Part shown: in pieces, positions 1 to 9,757 of the stretch
Numbering within the stretch: position 1 is the first letter of the stretch
Layout of the letters: each line of letters begins with the position of its first letter
Source of the DNA: Henriciella marina DSM 19595
Lineage (GTDB): Bacteria; Pseudomonadota; Alphaproteobacteria; Caulobacterales; Hyphomonadaceae
Reading direction: 5' to 3'
Assembly: GCF_000376805.1 (NCBI RefSeq)
Contig: NZ_AQXT01000002.1
Location: 1,860,001 to 1,924,000, forward strand
DNA length: 64,000 bases
Program-made: the position numbers and the translations under genes
Notes under the pieces: generated by a model
What the model was told of the DNA's origin: nothing
Database searches by the model: none
Seen by the model: only the letters and a program-made list of their open reading frames with translations

Positions 1-1
1 C

Positions 2-325
2 GAAAACGTCCAGCACGCAGAAAGCCGCGACCTCCCGGGCCACCTGCCGGAAGAGGTCAAAGACGAACGCTGGCATCGCTTCATGGCGGTCCAGGCGGCG
101 GTCTCGGCCGAGCGCGCCGAAGCGCAGATCGGCACCGTGCAGGATGTTATCATTGACGGGCCCGGCGAGGCTGATGGCGAGATGCTTGGGCGCAGCAAGG
201 CCGATGCACCGGAAGTCGACGGCATCGTCTATCTCGACAAGGCCAGCCATCTTCAGCCAGGCGACATCGTCAGCGCCCGCATCACGGACGCCGACGAGTA
301 TGACCTCTACGGCGAGCCTGCCTGA
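2..325 (+). CDS. rimO: Ribosomal protein S12 methylthiotransferase RimO, C-terminal part
   Basis: The reading frame is open from the left edge, so only about the last 107 residues are present. They hold the end of the radical-SAM/linker region ([17 protein letters not shown]) followed by a small beta-rich TRAM domain ending in [13 protein letters not shown], which is the typical RimO tail. RimO adds a methylthio group to an Asp of ribosomal protein S12 with two Fe-S clusters and SAM; the cluster-binding cysteines lie outside the window. The related tRNA enzyme MiaB is the main alternative, but the DADEYDL ending is characteristic of RimO. Confidence 0.8.
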   Translation, partial: ENVQHAESRDLPGHLPEEVKDERWHRFMAVQAAVSAERAEAQIGTVQDVIIDGPGEADGEMLGRSKADAPEVDGIVYLDKASHLQPGDIVSARITDADEYDLYGEPA

Positions 326-340
326 TCAGGCGCCACCAAC

Positions 341-372
341 GTCCTCATCCTGAGCGAAGTCGAAGGACGAGG
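341..372. repeat. Intergenic repeat (CCTCATCCTGAGCGAAGTCG type)
   Basis: A 32-base block between rimO and the following lipoprotein gene recurs in opposite orientation at 39538-39569 with essentially one internal difference. Its ends (CCTC and GAGG, TCCT and AGGA) are partly self-complementary, so it can fold as a small hairpin. This looks like a dispersed intergenic repeat of the kind common in alphaproteobacterial genomes; no gene function is implied. Confidence 0.6.
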
Positions 373-400
373 ACGTAGGGCCGCCTGATAGCCGCCTCGC

Positions 401-784
401 CTAGTTGCTCACATCGTTGCGAATGCGCACTACAGCGCCGTCCGGAATGCCAAGCTCTTCAAACGTCCAGCTCAGCGAGACGCCGTCAGGCAGATACGCT
501 TCGCAATAGTCCTGACGCTCCCGATAGAAGCCAACCGAGAACCGGTCATCGCCAGATTTCTTGACGTTTGCGCCGATGAAATCCTTCGTCGTGCAGCCAT
601 TTGATGTCACGCGTATGGTGATAGCGTCTGCGCTGACATCGGCGCCCATCAGCTCTCCATAATCGCGCTCTCCGCTCCAGTCTGCACGGACATGTTCGTC
701 TGCATCGACGATCACGCAGCCGCTCAGCGCGAACGCCCCGACGAGGCCAGCCACCATGGTGGCTTTCAGATATTTTTGACCCAT
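401..784 (-). CDS. Hypothetical small lipoprotein
   Basis: The start chosen gives MGQKYLKATMV and is preceded by a good AAGGAAATAT ribosome site; an upstream in-frame ATG at 850 would put 22 charged residues before the signal peptide. Residues about 1-23 form a lipoprotein signal ending in the lipobox LSGC, so the mature protein of about 105 residues is probably lipid-anchored. The rest has two further Cys (TSNGCTTK, ERQDYCEAYL) and ends in VVRIRNDVSN. I recognise no family. It is divergent from the DUF2807 gene at 889, and a palindrome lies between the two starts, so the pair may be co-regulated. Confidence 0.65.
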   Translation of the reverse strand: MGQKYLKATMVAGLVGAFALSGCVIVDADEHVRADWSGERDYGELMGADVSADAITIRVTSNGCTTKDFIGANVKKSGDDRFSVGFYRERQDYCEAYLPDGVSLSWTFEELGIPDGAVVRIRNDVSN

Positions 785-810
785 TGGATATTTCCTTATT
801 GACTTACGAT

Positions 811-827
811 AATCAATCGTATTGATT
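811..827. promoter_or_regulatory. Palindromic operator candidate between divergent envelope genes
   Basis: The 17 bases AATCAATCGTATTGATT are two perfect 7-base arms (AATCAAT/ATTGATT) around CGT. They lie in the 104-base gap between the divergent lipoprotein (start 784) and DUF2807 gene (start 889). The arrangement matches 13 of 17 positions of the palindrome at 7280-7296 in front of the BlaI-like gene, including the 3-base spacer, so a BlaI-type repressor is a candidate binder. That link is inference. Confidence 0.5.
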
Positions 828-888
828 TTCGATAAATCGAAGTCAAGCAAAATCTTGACAGAGACCGCAACAAGATAAGGAACTTGCC

Positions 889-1584
889 ATGTCCCCTCGC
901 CTCACCCTTGCCGCGCTATCCCTTAGCACCGCGCTGGCACTCCCCGCTCTTGCCGAAACCCGTATCTATGATGTCGCCGGCTTCGACGCGATTGATGTCT
1001 CGGCCGGCATTGAAGTGACGTTCGAAACCGGAACGTCCACATCAGTCATCGTCGAGAATGAAGACGGCGACTTTGACGATATCGTCGTCAGCTCCAAGGA
1101 CGGCACGCTGACGCTGAAGCGCCCTCGCCGCCTCAGCTGGGGGAAAAGACGCCCGTCCTATTCGGTAATGGTTGGCACAGACGCCCTCTCCTCCCTCGAG
1201 GCCTCGTCCGGCTCAAGCCTGACCGGTAATGGCGTCAGCGCAGACGAATTGATGCTTGATGTCTCTTCTGGCGCAAGCATCACTGTTGGCGGCATTGTCG
1301 CCTGCGAAGTCAGCGCAGATTCTTCTTCGGGAGCGAGCATGGAGCTTGACGGCACCTGTGACACGATTTCGGCTGAGGCATCGTCCGGCTCGACGATTTC
1401 CGCCAGCGACCTCGTCTGTGACGCCCTGGACGCCGAAGTCTCATCTGGTGCCTCGATCCGGGCCCACGCGTCGGACCGCGTAAATGCCGAGGCCTCAAGC
1501 GGCGGCAGCGTGCGCGTAAAAGGCGGCGCAACGAATGTCACCATGGACAAGTCCAGCGGCGGCTCGATCCGCGTTTCAAGCTAG
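889..1584 (+). CDS. DUF2807 secreted beta-helix protein (head GIN domain family)
   Basis: This 231-residue exported protein has a signal peptide at about 1-22 (ending LPALA) and then RIYDVAGFDAIDVSAGIEV, the hallmark opening of DUF2807 proteins (putative auto-transporter adhesin, head GIN domain). From about residue 105 the chain repeats a short beta-strand unit with SSGAS, SSGSS or SSGGS turns at least seven times, as expected of a right-handed beta-helix. No transmembrane anchor follows, so it is probably periplasmic or at the surface. The start is supported by AAGGAA six bases upstream. The biochemical role of the family is not settled; the gene is divergent from a lipoprotein gene. Confidence 0.8.
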   Translation: MSPRLTLAALSLSTALALPALAETRIYDVAGFDAIDVSAGIEVTFETGTSTSVIVENEDGDFDDIVVSSKDGTLTLKRPRRLSWGKRRPSYSVMVGTDALSSLEASSGSSLTGNGVSADELMLDVSSGASITVGGIVACEVSADSSSGASMELDGTCDTISAEASSGSTISASDLVCDALDAEVSSGASIRAHASDRVNAEASSGGSVRVKGGATNVTMDKSSGGSIRVSS

Positions 1585-1607
1585 ACGACGTATCACATCG
1601 ACGAATT

Positions 1608-1640
1608 GAAAAGGGCCTGCACCGCATGCGGGCCCTTTTT
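1608..1640 (+). terminator. Rho-independent terminator after the DUF2807 gene
   Basis: AAAAGGGCCTGC pairs with GCGGGCCCTTTTT around a short loop and ends in a T run, 24 bases after the stop codon. Confidence 0.75.
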
Positions 1641-1649
1641 ACCTACGGC

Positions 1650-2477
1650 TCAGCTGAAATCATAGTCTTCAAGCCGAAGACCCGGGTCTGGAAACGCCAG
1701 ATCCATGTCCTCAAGCGCGCCGCGTACAATCCGCGCGATGGCCGCGTTCCGTCGTGTGCGGCTGTCGGCCGGGATGACATGCCAGGGGGCCCACGGCGTG
1801 GAGCAGCGCTCCACCATCGTCTCATAAGCCGCCATGAACTCCGGCCAGAGCTTGCGGTCCTCAAGGTCACCCGGATTGAACTTCCAGCGCTTGTGCGGCT
1901 CGGTAATCCGCTCTTTCAGTCTCTCTCCCTGCTCCTCATGACCGACATGCAGCATGAATTTCAGGATCGTGACCCCGTTTTCGGAGAGGTGTTTTTCGAA
2001 CTGGTTGATCTGCTCATAGCGCTGCTCGATCTGATCGGCGGGCGCAAACTCGCGAACCTTCACGACCAGCACGTCCTCATAGTGAGACCGGTCAAAGATG
2101 CCGATAATGCCCTTGGGCGGCACCGCTTTATGCACACGCCAGAGATAGTCGTGCGCCAGCTCCTCCTTGCTGGGTGCCTTGAAGGCTTTCACCTGCATGC
2201 CGAGCGGGGAGGTCTGCGCGAAAACATTGCGGATGACGCCGCTCTTTCCTGACGTATCCATGCCCTGCAGCACGATCAGAAGCGCACGCTCCTGCGTCGC
2301 GTAGAGAAGATCCTGCAGCTCATCGATCGCGGCCGCGTCGCTCTGAAGCGACTTGCGCGCATGCTTCTTGTCGGGAAAGAGCACCCGGTCGCCACTGTCA
2401 CGCGCGGCAAGGTCGAATGGCTGGCCGGGCACCGCCAGGAAACGCTGACCCACCTCGTCGATTTCGGGTTTCGCCAT
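1650..2477 (-). CDS. Polyphosphate kinase 2 family protein
   Basis: This is a 275-residue PPK2-type kinase, which transfers phosphate between polyphosphate and nucleotides in the cytoplasm. The P-loop GMDTSGKSG lies at about residues 72-80 and the Walker B-like FDRSHYEDV at about 129-137. The lid-region Arg/Lys motifs (ERLKERITEPHKRWKF) follow, and the HDYLWRVHKAVPP block is typical of short one-domain PPK2 enzymes. Length and motifs resemble class III PPK2, which can phosphorylate AMP and ADP, but the subclass is inferred. It stands alone after rpsD on the same strand, separated by the rpsD terminator. Confidence 0.85.
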   Translation of the reverse strand: MAKPEIDEVGQRFLAVPGQPFDLAARDSGDRVLFPDKKHARKSLQSDAAAIDELQDLLYATQERALLIVLQGMDTSGKSGVIRNVFAQTSPLGMQVKAFKAPSKEELAHDYLWRVHKAVPPKGIIGIFDRSHYEDVLVVKVREFAPADQIEQRYEQINQFEKHLSENGVTILKFMLHVGHEEQGERLKERITEPHKRWKFNPGDLEDRKLWPEFMAAYETMVERCSTPWAPWHVIPADSRTRRNAAIARIVRGALEDMDLAFPDPGLRLEDYDFS

Positions 2478-2503
2478 GAAGATATCCTTTCAGTGGAACC
2501 GGC

Positions 2504-2538
2504 CAAAAGAAAAAGCCGCGCCCAGAGGAGCGCGGCTT
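2504..2538 (-). terminator. Rho-independent terminator of rpsD
   Basis: On the minus strand AAGCCGCG and CGCGGCTT form a perfect 8-base stem followed by TTTTTCTTTT, just downstream of the rpsD stop. Confidence 0.85.
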
Positions 2539-2566
2539 GATCAGAACTTCAAGTGCCTGAAACGGC

Positions 2567-3184
2567 TTAGGACGAGTAGAACTCGACCACCTGCGATGGC
2601 TCCATCTTGACGGCATAAGGCACGTCATGGAGTTCAGGCACGCGAACCAGCGTTGCCGTCATCGCTTTTGGATCAACATCGATATAGTCCGGGATATCCC
2701 GCTCAGGCGAACCGAGGGCTTCCAGGACGAGCGCGATGTTGCGGGACTTCTCGCGGATTTCCACGACGTCGCCGACTTTCAGGCGGAAAGAGCCGATATT
2801 GGTCTTTACCCCGTTCACTTTCACGTGGCCGTGATTGACGAACTGACGGGCAGCAAAGACTGTCGGCACGAACTTCGAACGATAGACAAACGCGTCGAGA
2901 CGTGTCTCGAGCAGGCCGATCAGATTCTCTGCCGTGTTGCCCTTTTGACGGTTTGCTTCGTCATAGGTGCGGCGGAACTGCTTCTCGGTGATGTCGCCAT
3001 AATGGAACTTCAGCTTCTGCTTGGCCATAAGCTGAAGACCATAGTCAGACGTCTTCTGACGGCGGCCCTGGCCATGCTGGCCTGGCTTGGTCGGACGCTT
3101 GTTGACTGGCGATTTGGGGCGGCCCCAGATATTTTCACCGACGCGGCGGTCGATCTTGTACTTCGTCGAGTGACGACGTGACAT
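2567..3184 (-). CDS. rpsD: 30S ribosomal protein S4
   Basis: The full 205-residue S4 begins [14 protein letters not shown], has the N-terminal S4 domain, and then the S4 RNA-binding fold with [14 protein letters not shown] and [14 protein letters not shown] at about residues 92-125. It ends in the family's usual VVEFYSS-type tail. S4 binds 16S rRNA early in assembly and contributes to decoding fidelity. The start has an AAGGAAG site. The N-terminus lacks the zinc-type Cys cluster, as in most proteobacterial S4 proteins. It is a single-gene unit here, away from the alpha operon, as is usual in alphaproteobacteria. Confidence 0.97.
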   Translation of the reverse strand: MSRRHSTKYKIDRRVGENIWGRPKSPVNKRPTKPGQHGQGRRQKTSDYGLQLMAKQKLKFHYGDITEKQFRRTYDEANRQKGNTAENLIGLLETRLDAFVYRSKFVPTVFAARQFVNHGHVKVNGVKTNIGSFRLKVGDVVEIREKSRNIALVLEALGSPERDIPDYIDVDPKAMTATLVRVPELHDVPYAVKMEPSQVVEFYSS

Positions 3185-3305
3185 ATGTGTCTTCCTTTTA
3201 AGACGTGGGCCGGTGAAGCGTCCCTTGCGAGCTTCACGATCTCAACGGCGGCGCCACACCATCCCGTCCTGAAGCGGGGGGTTAAATGCGAAAAGCCCTG
3301 TCAGG

Positions 3306-4598
<1,293 letters not shown>

Positions 4599-4865
4599 AC
4601 GAATATCTTTCAGTATCTGCCTGATCGCGGACGAATGCCGACGAAAGGCGCCAATGGACGGGCGCAGCAGACCAGCCTGCCGCGTTCGATGATTTGCGCT
4701 GATCAGGGCTTGGGTTCGTCAGGGCAACGATCGGTAAAGGAAAGTCGCTCGACCCGGGCTAACTGGCTCTCGGATCACATGATCGATGCCTGAGGCGTCT
4801 GGGCATCGACATAAGGGTTTTGAACCGCAGCGCAACTTATTATTGCTGCACCGGCGAACAGGCGC

Positions 4866-5561
4866 CTAGATGCCTGGTCCTTCGGTATCGAGATAATCTG
4901 CCATCTTCGTCTTGTCGGCGCGCTCTGCGGCCCATGCCCACACGGTCAGCGTAATGAAGGCGACGAGCAGGCACGTGCCGAGAATGATGGCCAGCCAGCC
5001 CGGGATGGCGCCAATATGGGCCCGCTCAAGCGCCTGACCGATGGAGGCTGCTTCGATCGGATGGATCCATATCTTCGCCAGGTAGGCGGCGTACTGGATT
5101 GCAAAAATCCAGAGATAATTGCGACGCAGTCGCTGGCCGAGCGCCCGGAAAGACGAGATTCGGTGCCGGGGGCGCACATAATCGTCGGACAGCGCCGTGC
5201 CCCTGTCCTGCGGGATCGACGCGCCCTGCCCCCGCAGGATCGGCACCATGACCGCGAGCTCAAGCAGGCGCGCGCGAAACTTCCACACCATGAAGTACCG
5301 GTAGCGGCGCGCCTCGAGAAAAAGGAACATGACTGACAGCATGCCAACCAGAACGATCGGCAGCGGAGACGCGGTCGCGGTCGCGAAACTGACAGAAAGG
5401 GCAATGCCCGTGGACACGACAGCCCAGTTGGTCGTCATATCGAGACGCTGGCGCCAGATCGTCGATCGATAGACCTCTGCCCGGTAAAGATGGGCGAGGG
5501 CACCGATTTCCTTGGACCCGGCATTCGGGTGGTCTGGCTGCAGGGAGGCTTCGTCGGACAT
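4866..5561 (-). CDS. DUF2270 integral membrane protein
   Basis: The 231-residue protein opens with a soluble stretch and the conserved block ALAHLYRAEVYRSTIWRQRLD (first residues given only in part), the signature of DUF2270. Four hydrophobic segments follow at about residues 43-62, 66-82, 150-165 and 184-208. The function of this family is unknown. The coding strand runs toward the helicase gene but a gap of over 260 bases, containing an 8-base stem at 4783-4809 and nothing else I recognise, separates them, so co-transcription is uncertain. Confidence 0.7.
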   Translation of the reverse strand: MSDEASLQPDHPNAGSKEIGALAHLYRAEVYRSTIWRQRLDMTTNWAVVSTGIALSVSFATATASPLPIVLVGMLSVMFLFLEARRYRYFMVWKFRARLLELAVMVPILRGQGASIPQDRGTALSDDYVRPRHRISSFRALGQRLRRNYLWIFAIQYAAYLAKIWIHPIEAASIGQALERAHIGAIPGWLAIILGTCLLVAFITLTVWAWAAERADKTKMADYLDTEGPGI

Positions 5562-5643
5562 GGCCGGACCATAGGGTGCTTCGCGCCTGCGGTCATCAGG
5601 CAGCGATCAGGTTTTGGCGCGATATCTCTCGTCCCGGCAGGGC

Positions 5644-7167
5644 TCAGCTCTCCGTAGCCTTGCAATACCCACGCAGGACGATGACCTCGTACGCGATGAG
5701 CGCGCGTTCCACGCTCGAACGGCGCGCGTCCGGGTTCTCCGCAATTTTCAGGGCGACGCTTGCCGGGTCACCGGTAAAGCGGGCGTTCCACATTTCATAA
5801 GCAGATGTGTCCCGGCTGAAACTGAGGTTTGCGGCCTGATCGAAAACATCACGCTGGCAATGATCGACTGCCCAGCGCGCCACCGTTTCAGCAACGGCAT
5901 AGGCCGCAGAGCCCGTGCCGGATATGCGGGCCCCCTCCATAGCTGCTTCTGCGATCTTCTGCGCGAGAGGAGACGACTTCTCGGTCCGCAAAAGCGCGGC
6001 GACAACGTCACTCCAGTCCTCACTGAAATCAGTGTCCGGCGCGCGTATTTTCGCCAGCAACGCCTCTTCATCCAGGGTGGCAAGCGCCAGTTGAGCTTCT
6101 GATGCGGCATCGCTTCCAGCTGAATAGCCAAAAAGCACCCGCTCAATCGCCGGGACAGGCTCCCTGGGCATATGGATGCGCCCACGGATCTGAGAGAGGC
6201 CTGGCGGCAGCTCCTCTCGCGCCTTGTCGAACGCTTTGAGAAATGCCTTCTGCTCGCGTCCGCGCAGGTTAGCCCCGACCATCAACAGATATCGCGCGAC
6301 CTCGTCATCCTCTGGGTCTACCCGCACTTCCATCAGCCTCTCGAAAAAGCGGTCATCCATTTGTGCGAGCGTCGGCGCGAGATAGATGACTGCGCGGAGA
6401 TACTGGGTTCCATCTGCGCCAAATTCTTTCTCCAGCCGCTCCAGAGCCCTGCTGCGCAACCGCTCGCTGTAGATACTGGATCGCAGAGAAGCGCGCAGTT
6501 CGATTTCGCTTTGCCTGATCTGCCGGAACGCGTCCGTCGGCCAGCTATCCTTCCCGCTTTCGGCCAGAGCCCAGTCACGCGGCGATATGAGCTCGCGACT
6601 ATTGAGGGCGATGTTCTCCATGGCCTGCTCATGCAGCCGCCGGACGGTTTCCGGCGTCCCTTCATCATTCGGGATCGTCGCAGCCATATCTCGCGCAAAC
6701 TCGATCGCGCCGACAGCCGCCAGACCCGAGGCGAGCGCCTCACGGTCGAACATGCCAGGATCATATCCGCGTTCGATCCGGTCGCGGTAATCCAGAAGGG
6801 CCCTGCGATCTTCCCAACGTGCGGCCGTCCTCACCCGGAACGCATTGATCGCAAATTCTGAATTCAGGCCTGTGATCTCTTTCCAGCGCTCAATCAGCTC
6901 TTCGTCCCGCGTCAGGATTGCGGTGCGCATAAAGGCGGCTCGGAAACTCGCCATATCGCTCTTTTCGATCCGCGGTTCATTTTCCCATAGGAGTGCGAGG
7001 ACGCAGGCATGTTCGGGCGCCAGGCGGCACGCGTCTGCCCGTGCCGCATAGCCCTCAGATGGCCCCGACCAGTCCGCAGCAGCCGACATGAAAGACGCAC
7101 ACGCTGCCGACAAAAGGCCGGCAAGCGCAGTTTTCCAACCTCGTCTCAAACGCCCCCCTTTCGACAT
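5644..7167 (-). CDS. Hypothetical exported helical-repeat protein
   Basis: I do not recognise this 507-residue protein. It has an N-terminal basic/hydrophobic segment (about residues 9-30) compatible with a signal peptide, then a long alpha-helical body rich in Ala, Arg, Glu and Leu without catalytic motifs. Recurring helix-turn-helix spacing suggests a TPR- or Sel1-like solenoid, but no canonical repeat is clear by eye. Several Cys (ADACRLAPEHAC, DHCQRD, RGYCKATES) could form disulfides in the periplasm. The ATG used has no strong ribosome site. It ends about 80 bases before the DUF2270 gene on the same strand and may share a transcript. Confidence 0.55.
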   Translation of the reverse strand: MSKGGRLRRGWKTALAGLLSAACASFMSAAADWSGPSEGYAARADACRLAPEHACVLALLWENEPRIEKSDMASFRAAFMRTAILTRDEELIERWKEITGLNSEFAINAFRVRTAARWEDRRALLDYRDRIERGYDPGMFDREALASGLAAVGAIEFARDMAATIPNDEGTPETVRRLHEQAMENIALNSRELISPRDWALAESGKDSWPTDAFRQIRQSEIELRASLRSSIYSERLRSRALERLEKEFGADGTQYLRAVIYLAPTLAQMDDRFFERLMEVRVDPEDDEVARYLLMVGANLRGREQKAFLKAFDKAREELPPGLSQIRGRIHMPREPVPAIERVLFGYSAGSDAASEAQLALATLDEEALLAKIRAPDTDFSEDWSDVVAALLRTEKSSPLAQKIAEAAMEGARISGTGSAAYAVAETVARWAVDHCQRDVFDQAANLSFSRDTSAYEMWNARFTGDPASVALKIAENPDARRSSVERALIAYEVIVLRGYCKATES

Positions 7168-7265
7168 CTCATTAACTTTCAGAGTGATAGCAGCCTGATC
7201 AAGATGGTTAACACTTCATTAGGCACATCGCTCAGGCCTCAACTGACTTTCTGCCCGCCCGGCTA

Positions 7266-7294
7266 TTGACCACAGATGTAATCGATTGTATCGA
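7266..7294 (+). promoter_or_regulatory. Putative sigma-70-type promoter of the blaI/blaR1-like operon
   Basis: TTGACC at 7266-7271 and TATCGA at 7289-7294 are separated by exactly 17 bases, 28 bases before the start codon of the BlaI-like gene. The -10 lies inside the palindrome at 7277-7299, so a bound repressor would block it. The promoter assignment rests on motif match only. Confidence 0.45.
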
Positions 7295-7299
7295 CTACA
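7277..7299. promoter_or_regulatory. BlaI/MecI-type operator candidate
   Basis: Arms TGTAATCGAT and ATCGACTACA flank TGT. Nine of ten positions pair, and the TGTA/TACA outer bases resemble the TACA/TGTA cores of known BlaI/MecI operators. It overlaps the likely -10 of the operon, which fits negative autoregulation by the BlaI-like protein. Binding is inferred. Confidence 0.6.
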
Positions 7300-7321
7300 G
7301 GCGTAATCAAGAGAGTGACCG

Positions 7322-7684
7322 ATGCAGATTGCACCCGCCGAACTCGAAATCATGAATGTCCTCTGGGATCAGCCTGGCCTCGGCGCGAGCGAGATCGCCG
7401 ATGCGCTGGCGTCCGACAAGAGCTGGAACATCCGCACCATCAAGACGATGCTTGGCCGGCTGGTCGAAAAAGGCGCGCTGACGACCGAAGCTGAGGGGCG
7501 TCGCTATCTCTACCGGCCGCTGGTCAAGCCCGGCGACTATCGCCGCAAGGAAGCCCGCCAGTTCGTCGACCGGATGTTTGGGGGACGTGCGGCGCCGCTT
7601 GTTGCTCATCTGGCTGATGGCAAGGGCCTCAGCGACCAGGACATTGCCGAACTTGAAGCGCTTTTGGGGAAACTGAAGAAATGA
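7322..7684 (+). CDS. BlaI/MecI/CopY-family transcriptional repressor
   Basis: This 120-residue winged-helix repressor opens with IAPAELEIMNVLWDQP, the standard BlaI/MecI start. The recognition helix region is NIRTIKTMLGRLVEKGAL (about 38-55), followed by the wing RRYLYRPLV and a C-terminal dimerisation helix. In this family the repressor is inactivated by cleavage after its partner M56 protease is triggered. The stop overlaps the downstream protease start as ATGA, so the two are translationally coupled. A palindrome covers the promoter, suggesting autoregulation. Confidence 0.88.
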   Translation: MQIAPAELEIMNVLWDQPGLGASEIADALASDKSWNIRTIKTMLGRLVEKGALTTEAEGRRYLYRPLVKPGDYRRKEARQFVDRMFGGRAAPLVAHLADGKGLSDQDIAELEALLGKLKK

Positions 7685-9684
7685 CCGTCCTGACCGATCT
7701 GCACCCGCTGTTGCTGAACAGCCTACAGACGAGCCTCGCAGTTGGCGTGCTCTTCGCGCTCGTCCTCCTGGCCCGCCGCCCATTTGCCCGCCAGTTCGGC
7801 GCGAAGGCCGCATATGCGCTCTGGCTGGTGCCACTGGCGCGCCTCGCCATGCCGCCTATTCCAGCGAACTTCTCGATTTTTGGTCTGCTTGGCCCGACCG
7901 AAGCTGTCTCTTCAACGACAGTCACAACCGTACAGGAACGCACGCACGCGCTCGCGATCACAGAGGCCCATTCGGGCCAGCCTCACCTTGCTGATCTGCC
8001 ATCGCTTCCGGCAGTTCCCGTTCCCCCGCCGGTTGAGCTTTCCGAGCCCGGGCTATTGGACGCCTTCGTTCAGGTCGCCCCGCAGCTGATCCTGCCTGTC
8101 TGGATTGCGGGTGTCGTGATGATGCTGGGCGTCGCCTGGCGCAGGCAGGCGGTTTTCCATCAGCTCATCCGCGACGATTCCGATGAGGCATCCGAGCGCA
8201 TCGCTGCAATGACGAATGAGATCGCTGGCGAGCTAGGCGTCAAGCGCGGCTTCGACGTCCGCACCAGCCTGCTTAATGGCAGCCCGCTGGTGACCGGTCT
8301 CATCCGGCCCGTCATCCTGCTGCCGGCCTGGATCGAAGAAGACTATTCACCACGCGAACAACGCGATGCGCTGACCCACGAGCTGATGCACGTGAAGCGC
8401 AATGACCTCCTTGCCCTGCAGGCCGCCCAGCTCGTACTGGCGCTGCAGTGGTTCAACCCACTTGCTCACCTCGCCATGCGGGCTTTCCGCGTGGATCAGG
8501 AGGCAGCTTGTGACGCCGATGTGCTTCGGGCGGGAACATCGTCGGCGTTCTCCTATGGCCAGACCCTTATCAAGGCGGCGCGCCTTGCAGGACCGGCCGA
8601 TGGTGCCTTCCGGGGCGCCAATCTGACCCTGACGCATCCCATAAAAGAAAGACTTATCCTGATGCAGAATGCCGCCCCAACGCTCCGCCGCCGCCTTCTC
8701 GGTTCCACTCTCGCGCTGACGCTCGGCTCCGCCGCCATCGTTGCGACCGCCTCCTGCGCCGCCTCTGCCGCGCCGATGCAGGCTGGCGACAATGAACTCG
8801 CAGGGGGTGAGGAAAAAATCGAACGTCACACCAGGGTTTATCGCTTCGGCTCGACCGGCGGTGATGAAGACCGGCAGTTTGTCCTGTTAAGCGATCCATT
8901 CCAGAAACTGGAACCTCGCCTCAAGAAGCTTGAGGCACTGGACCTCTCCGACCTCGAATCGGAAATGGAAGTGCTGTCCCTCGAAATGGGAGACCTCAGC
9001 GAGCTGACCGAGCTTCAAAGTCTCGCCGAGCTGGAAGCACTGGGTGAATTAGGGGAGCTTGGTATGCTCGCCGGATTGGGGGCCCTTGGAAGCCTCGGCG
9101 ACGTCAACCTCGACATTTCATTGTCCGAAATCGGTGAGCTCAACATCAAGAGCGTCGAAACAGAAGATGGCGTCAGGATCATGCTCGCCCGTCCCGGTGC
9201 AGAAACGATCAGCATCGACCCCGACGAGATGGAAGAGATGATCGAGGCACATGCCGAAAAAATCGAAGCGTATGCCGAGCGTCATGAAGAACGCGCCGAA
9301 ATCATCTCCGTCAGGCTGGCTGAACGTATGGAAAGCCGCGCCCAAAGGATGGAAGAGCTCGGCGAGAAAATGGAACTTCGCATTGAGCGCGCCTTTGAAG
9401 ACGGTCTCGAGGATGACCTGAAATCAGCCGGCGAAGTCGTCGAAGAAATGGCCGAGCAATGCGAAGATCGTGAGCTTTCTCTGAACGCCCCGACCATCAT
9501 AAGCTATACCGCCGAAGACGGAGAGACCTATCGCGCCCTTTGCGTGACCGGCGCCCCCGACCGGCTTGCCGATGAGGATGTCATCAGCTTCGTCCAGACC
9601 ACGCCCGAACTAAGCGATGAGGAACGTGGCCGTTTCGGCGAGACCCGCACCTATAGCTATTCCTATTCCTCGTCCGAGAACTGA
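7681..9684 (+). CDS. BlaR1-like M56 metallopeptidase with unusual C-terminal region
   Basis: This is a 667-residue membrane metalloprotease. Hydrophobic segments lie near residues 10-32, 38-58, 135-155 and 335-358. The zinc site HELMH is at 233-237 and the third ligand lies in VDQEAACDADV. The protease half matches BlaR1/MecR1, which cleave the cognate repressor after an extracytoplasmic signal. The C-terminal half after the last membrane segment is not a penicillin-binding domain. It is an acidic, Leu-rich stretch (repeats such as LGELGELGML, about 410-470) followed by charged helices (about 510-590) and a short Cys-containing tail. The signal sensed is therefore unlikely to be a beta-lactam. 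It overlaps the BlaI-like gene by four bases. Confidence 0.82.
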   Translation: MTVLTDLHPLLLNSLQTSLAVGVLFALVLLARRPFARQFGAKAAYALWLVPLARLAMPPIPANFSIFGLLGPTEAVSSTTVTTVQERTHALAITEAHSGQPHLADLPSLPAVPVPPPVELSEPGLLDAFVQVAPQLILPVWIAGVVMMLGVAWRRQAVFHQLIRDDSDEASERIAAMTNEIAGELGVKRGFDVRTSLLNGSPLVTGLIRPVILLPAWIEEDYSPREQRDALTHELMHVKRNDLLALQAAQLVLALQWFNPLAHLAMRAFRVDQEAACDADVLRAGTSSAFSYGQTLIKAARLAGPADGAFRGANLTLTHPIKERLILMQNAAPTLRRRLLGSTLALTLGSAAIVATASCAASAAPMQAGDNELAGGEEKIERHTRVYRFGSTGGDEDRQFVLLSDPFQKLEPRLKKLEALDLSDLESEMEVLSLEMGDLSELTELQSLAELEALGELGELGMLAGLGALGSLGDVNLDISLSEIGELNIKSVETEDGVRIMLARPGAETISIDPDEMEEMIEAHAEKIEAYAERHEERAEIISVRLAERMESRAQRMEELGEKMELRIERAFEDGLEDDLKSAGEVVEEMAEQCEDRELSLNAPTIISYTAEDGETYRALCVTGAPDRLADEDVISFVQTTPELSDEERGRFGETRTYSYSYSSSEN

Positions 9685-9724
9685 TCTTTCTTCTCACACA
9701 CAGCGAGACGTTTTCGGCAGGAAG

Positions 9725-9755
9725 AAGGCCCTTGTCCCGACCCGGCAAGGGCCTT
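9725..9755. terminator. Hairpin between convergent genes
   Basis: AAGGCCCTTG and CAAGGGCCTT form a perfect 10-base stem with an 11-base loop between the M56 protease gene and the Nudix gene, which converge here. There is no clear T run on either side, so termination in both directions is only probable. Confidence 0.5.
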
Positions 9756-9757
9756 CG

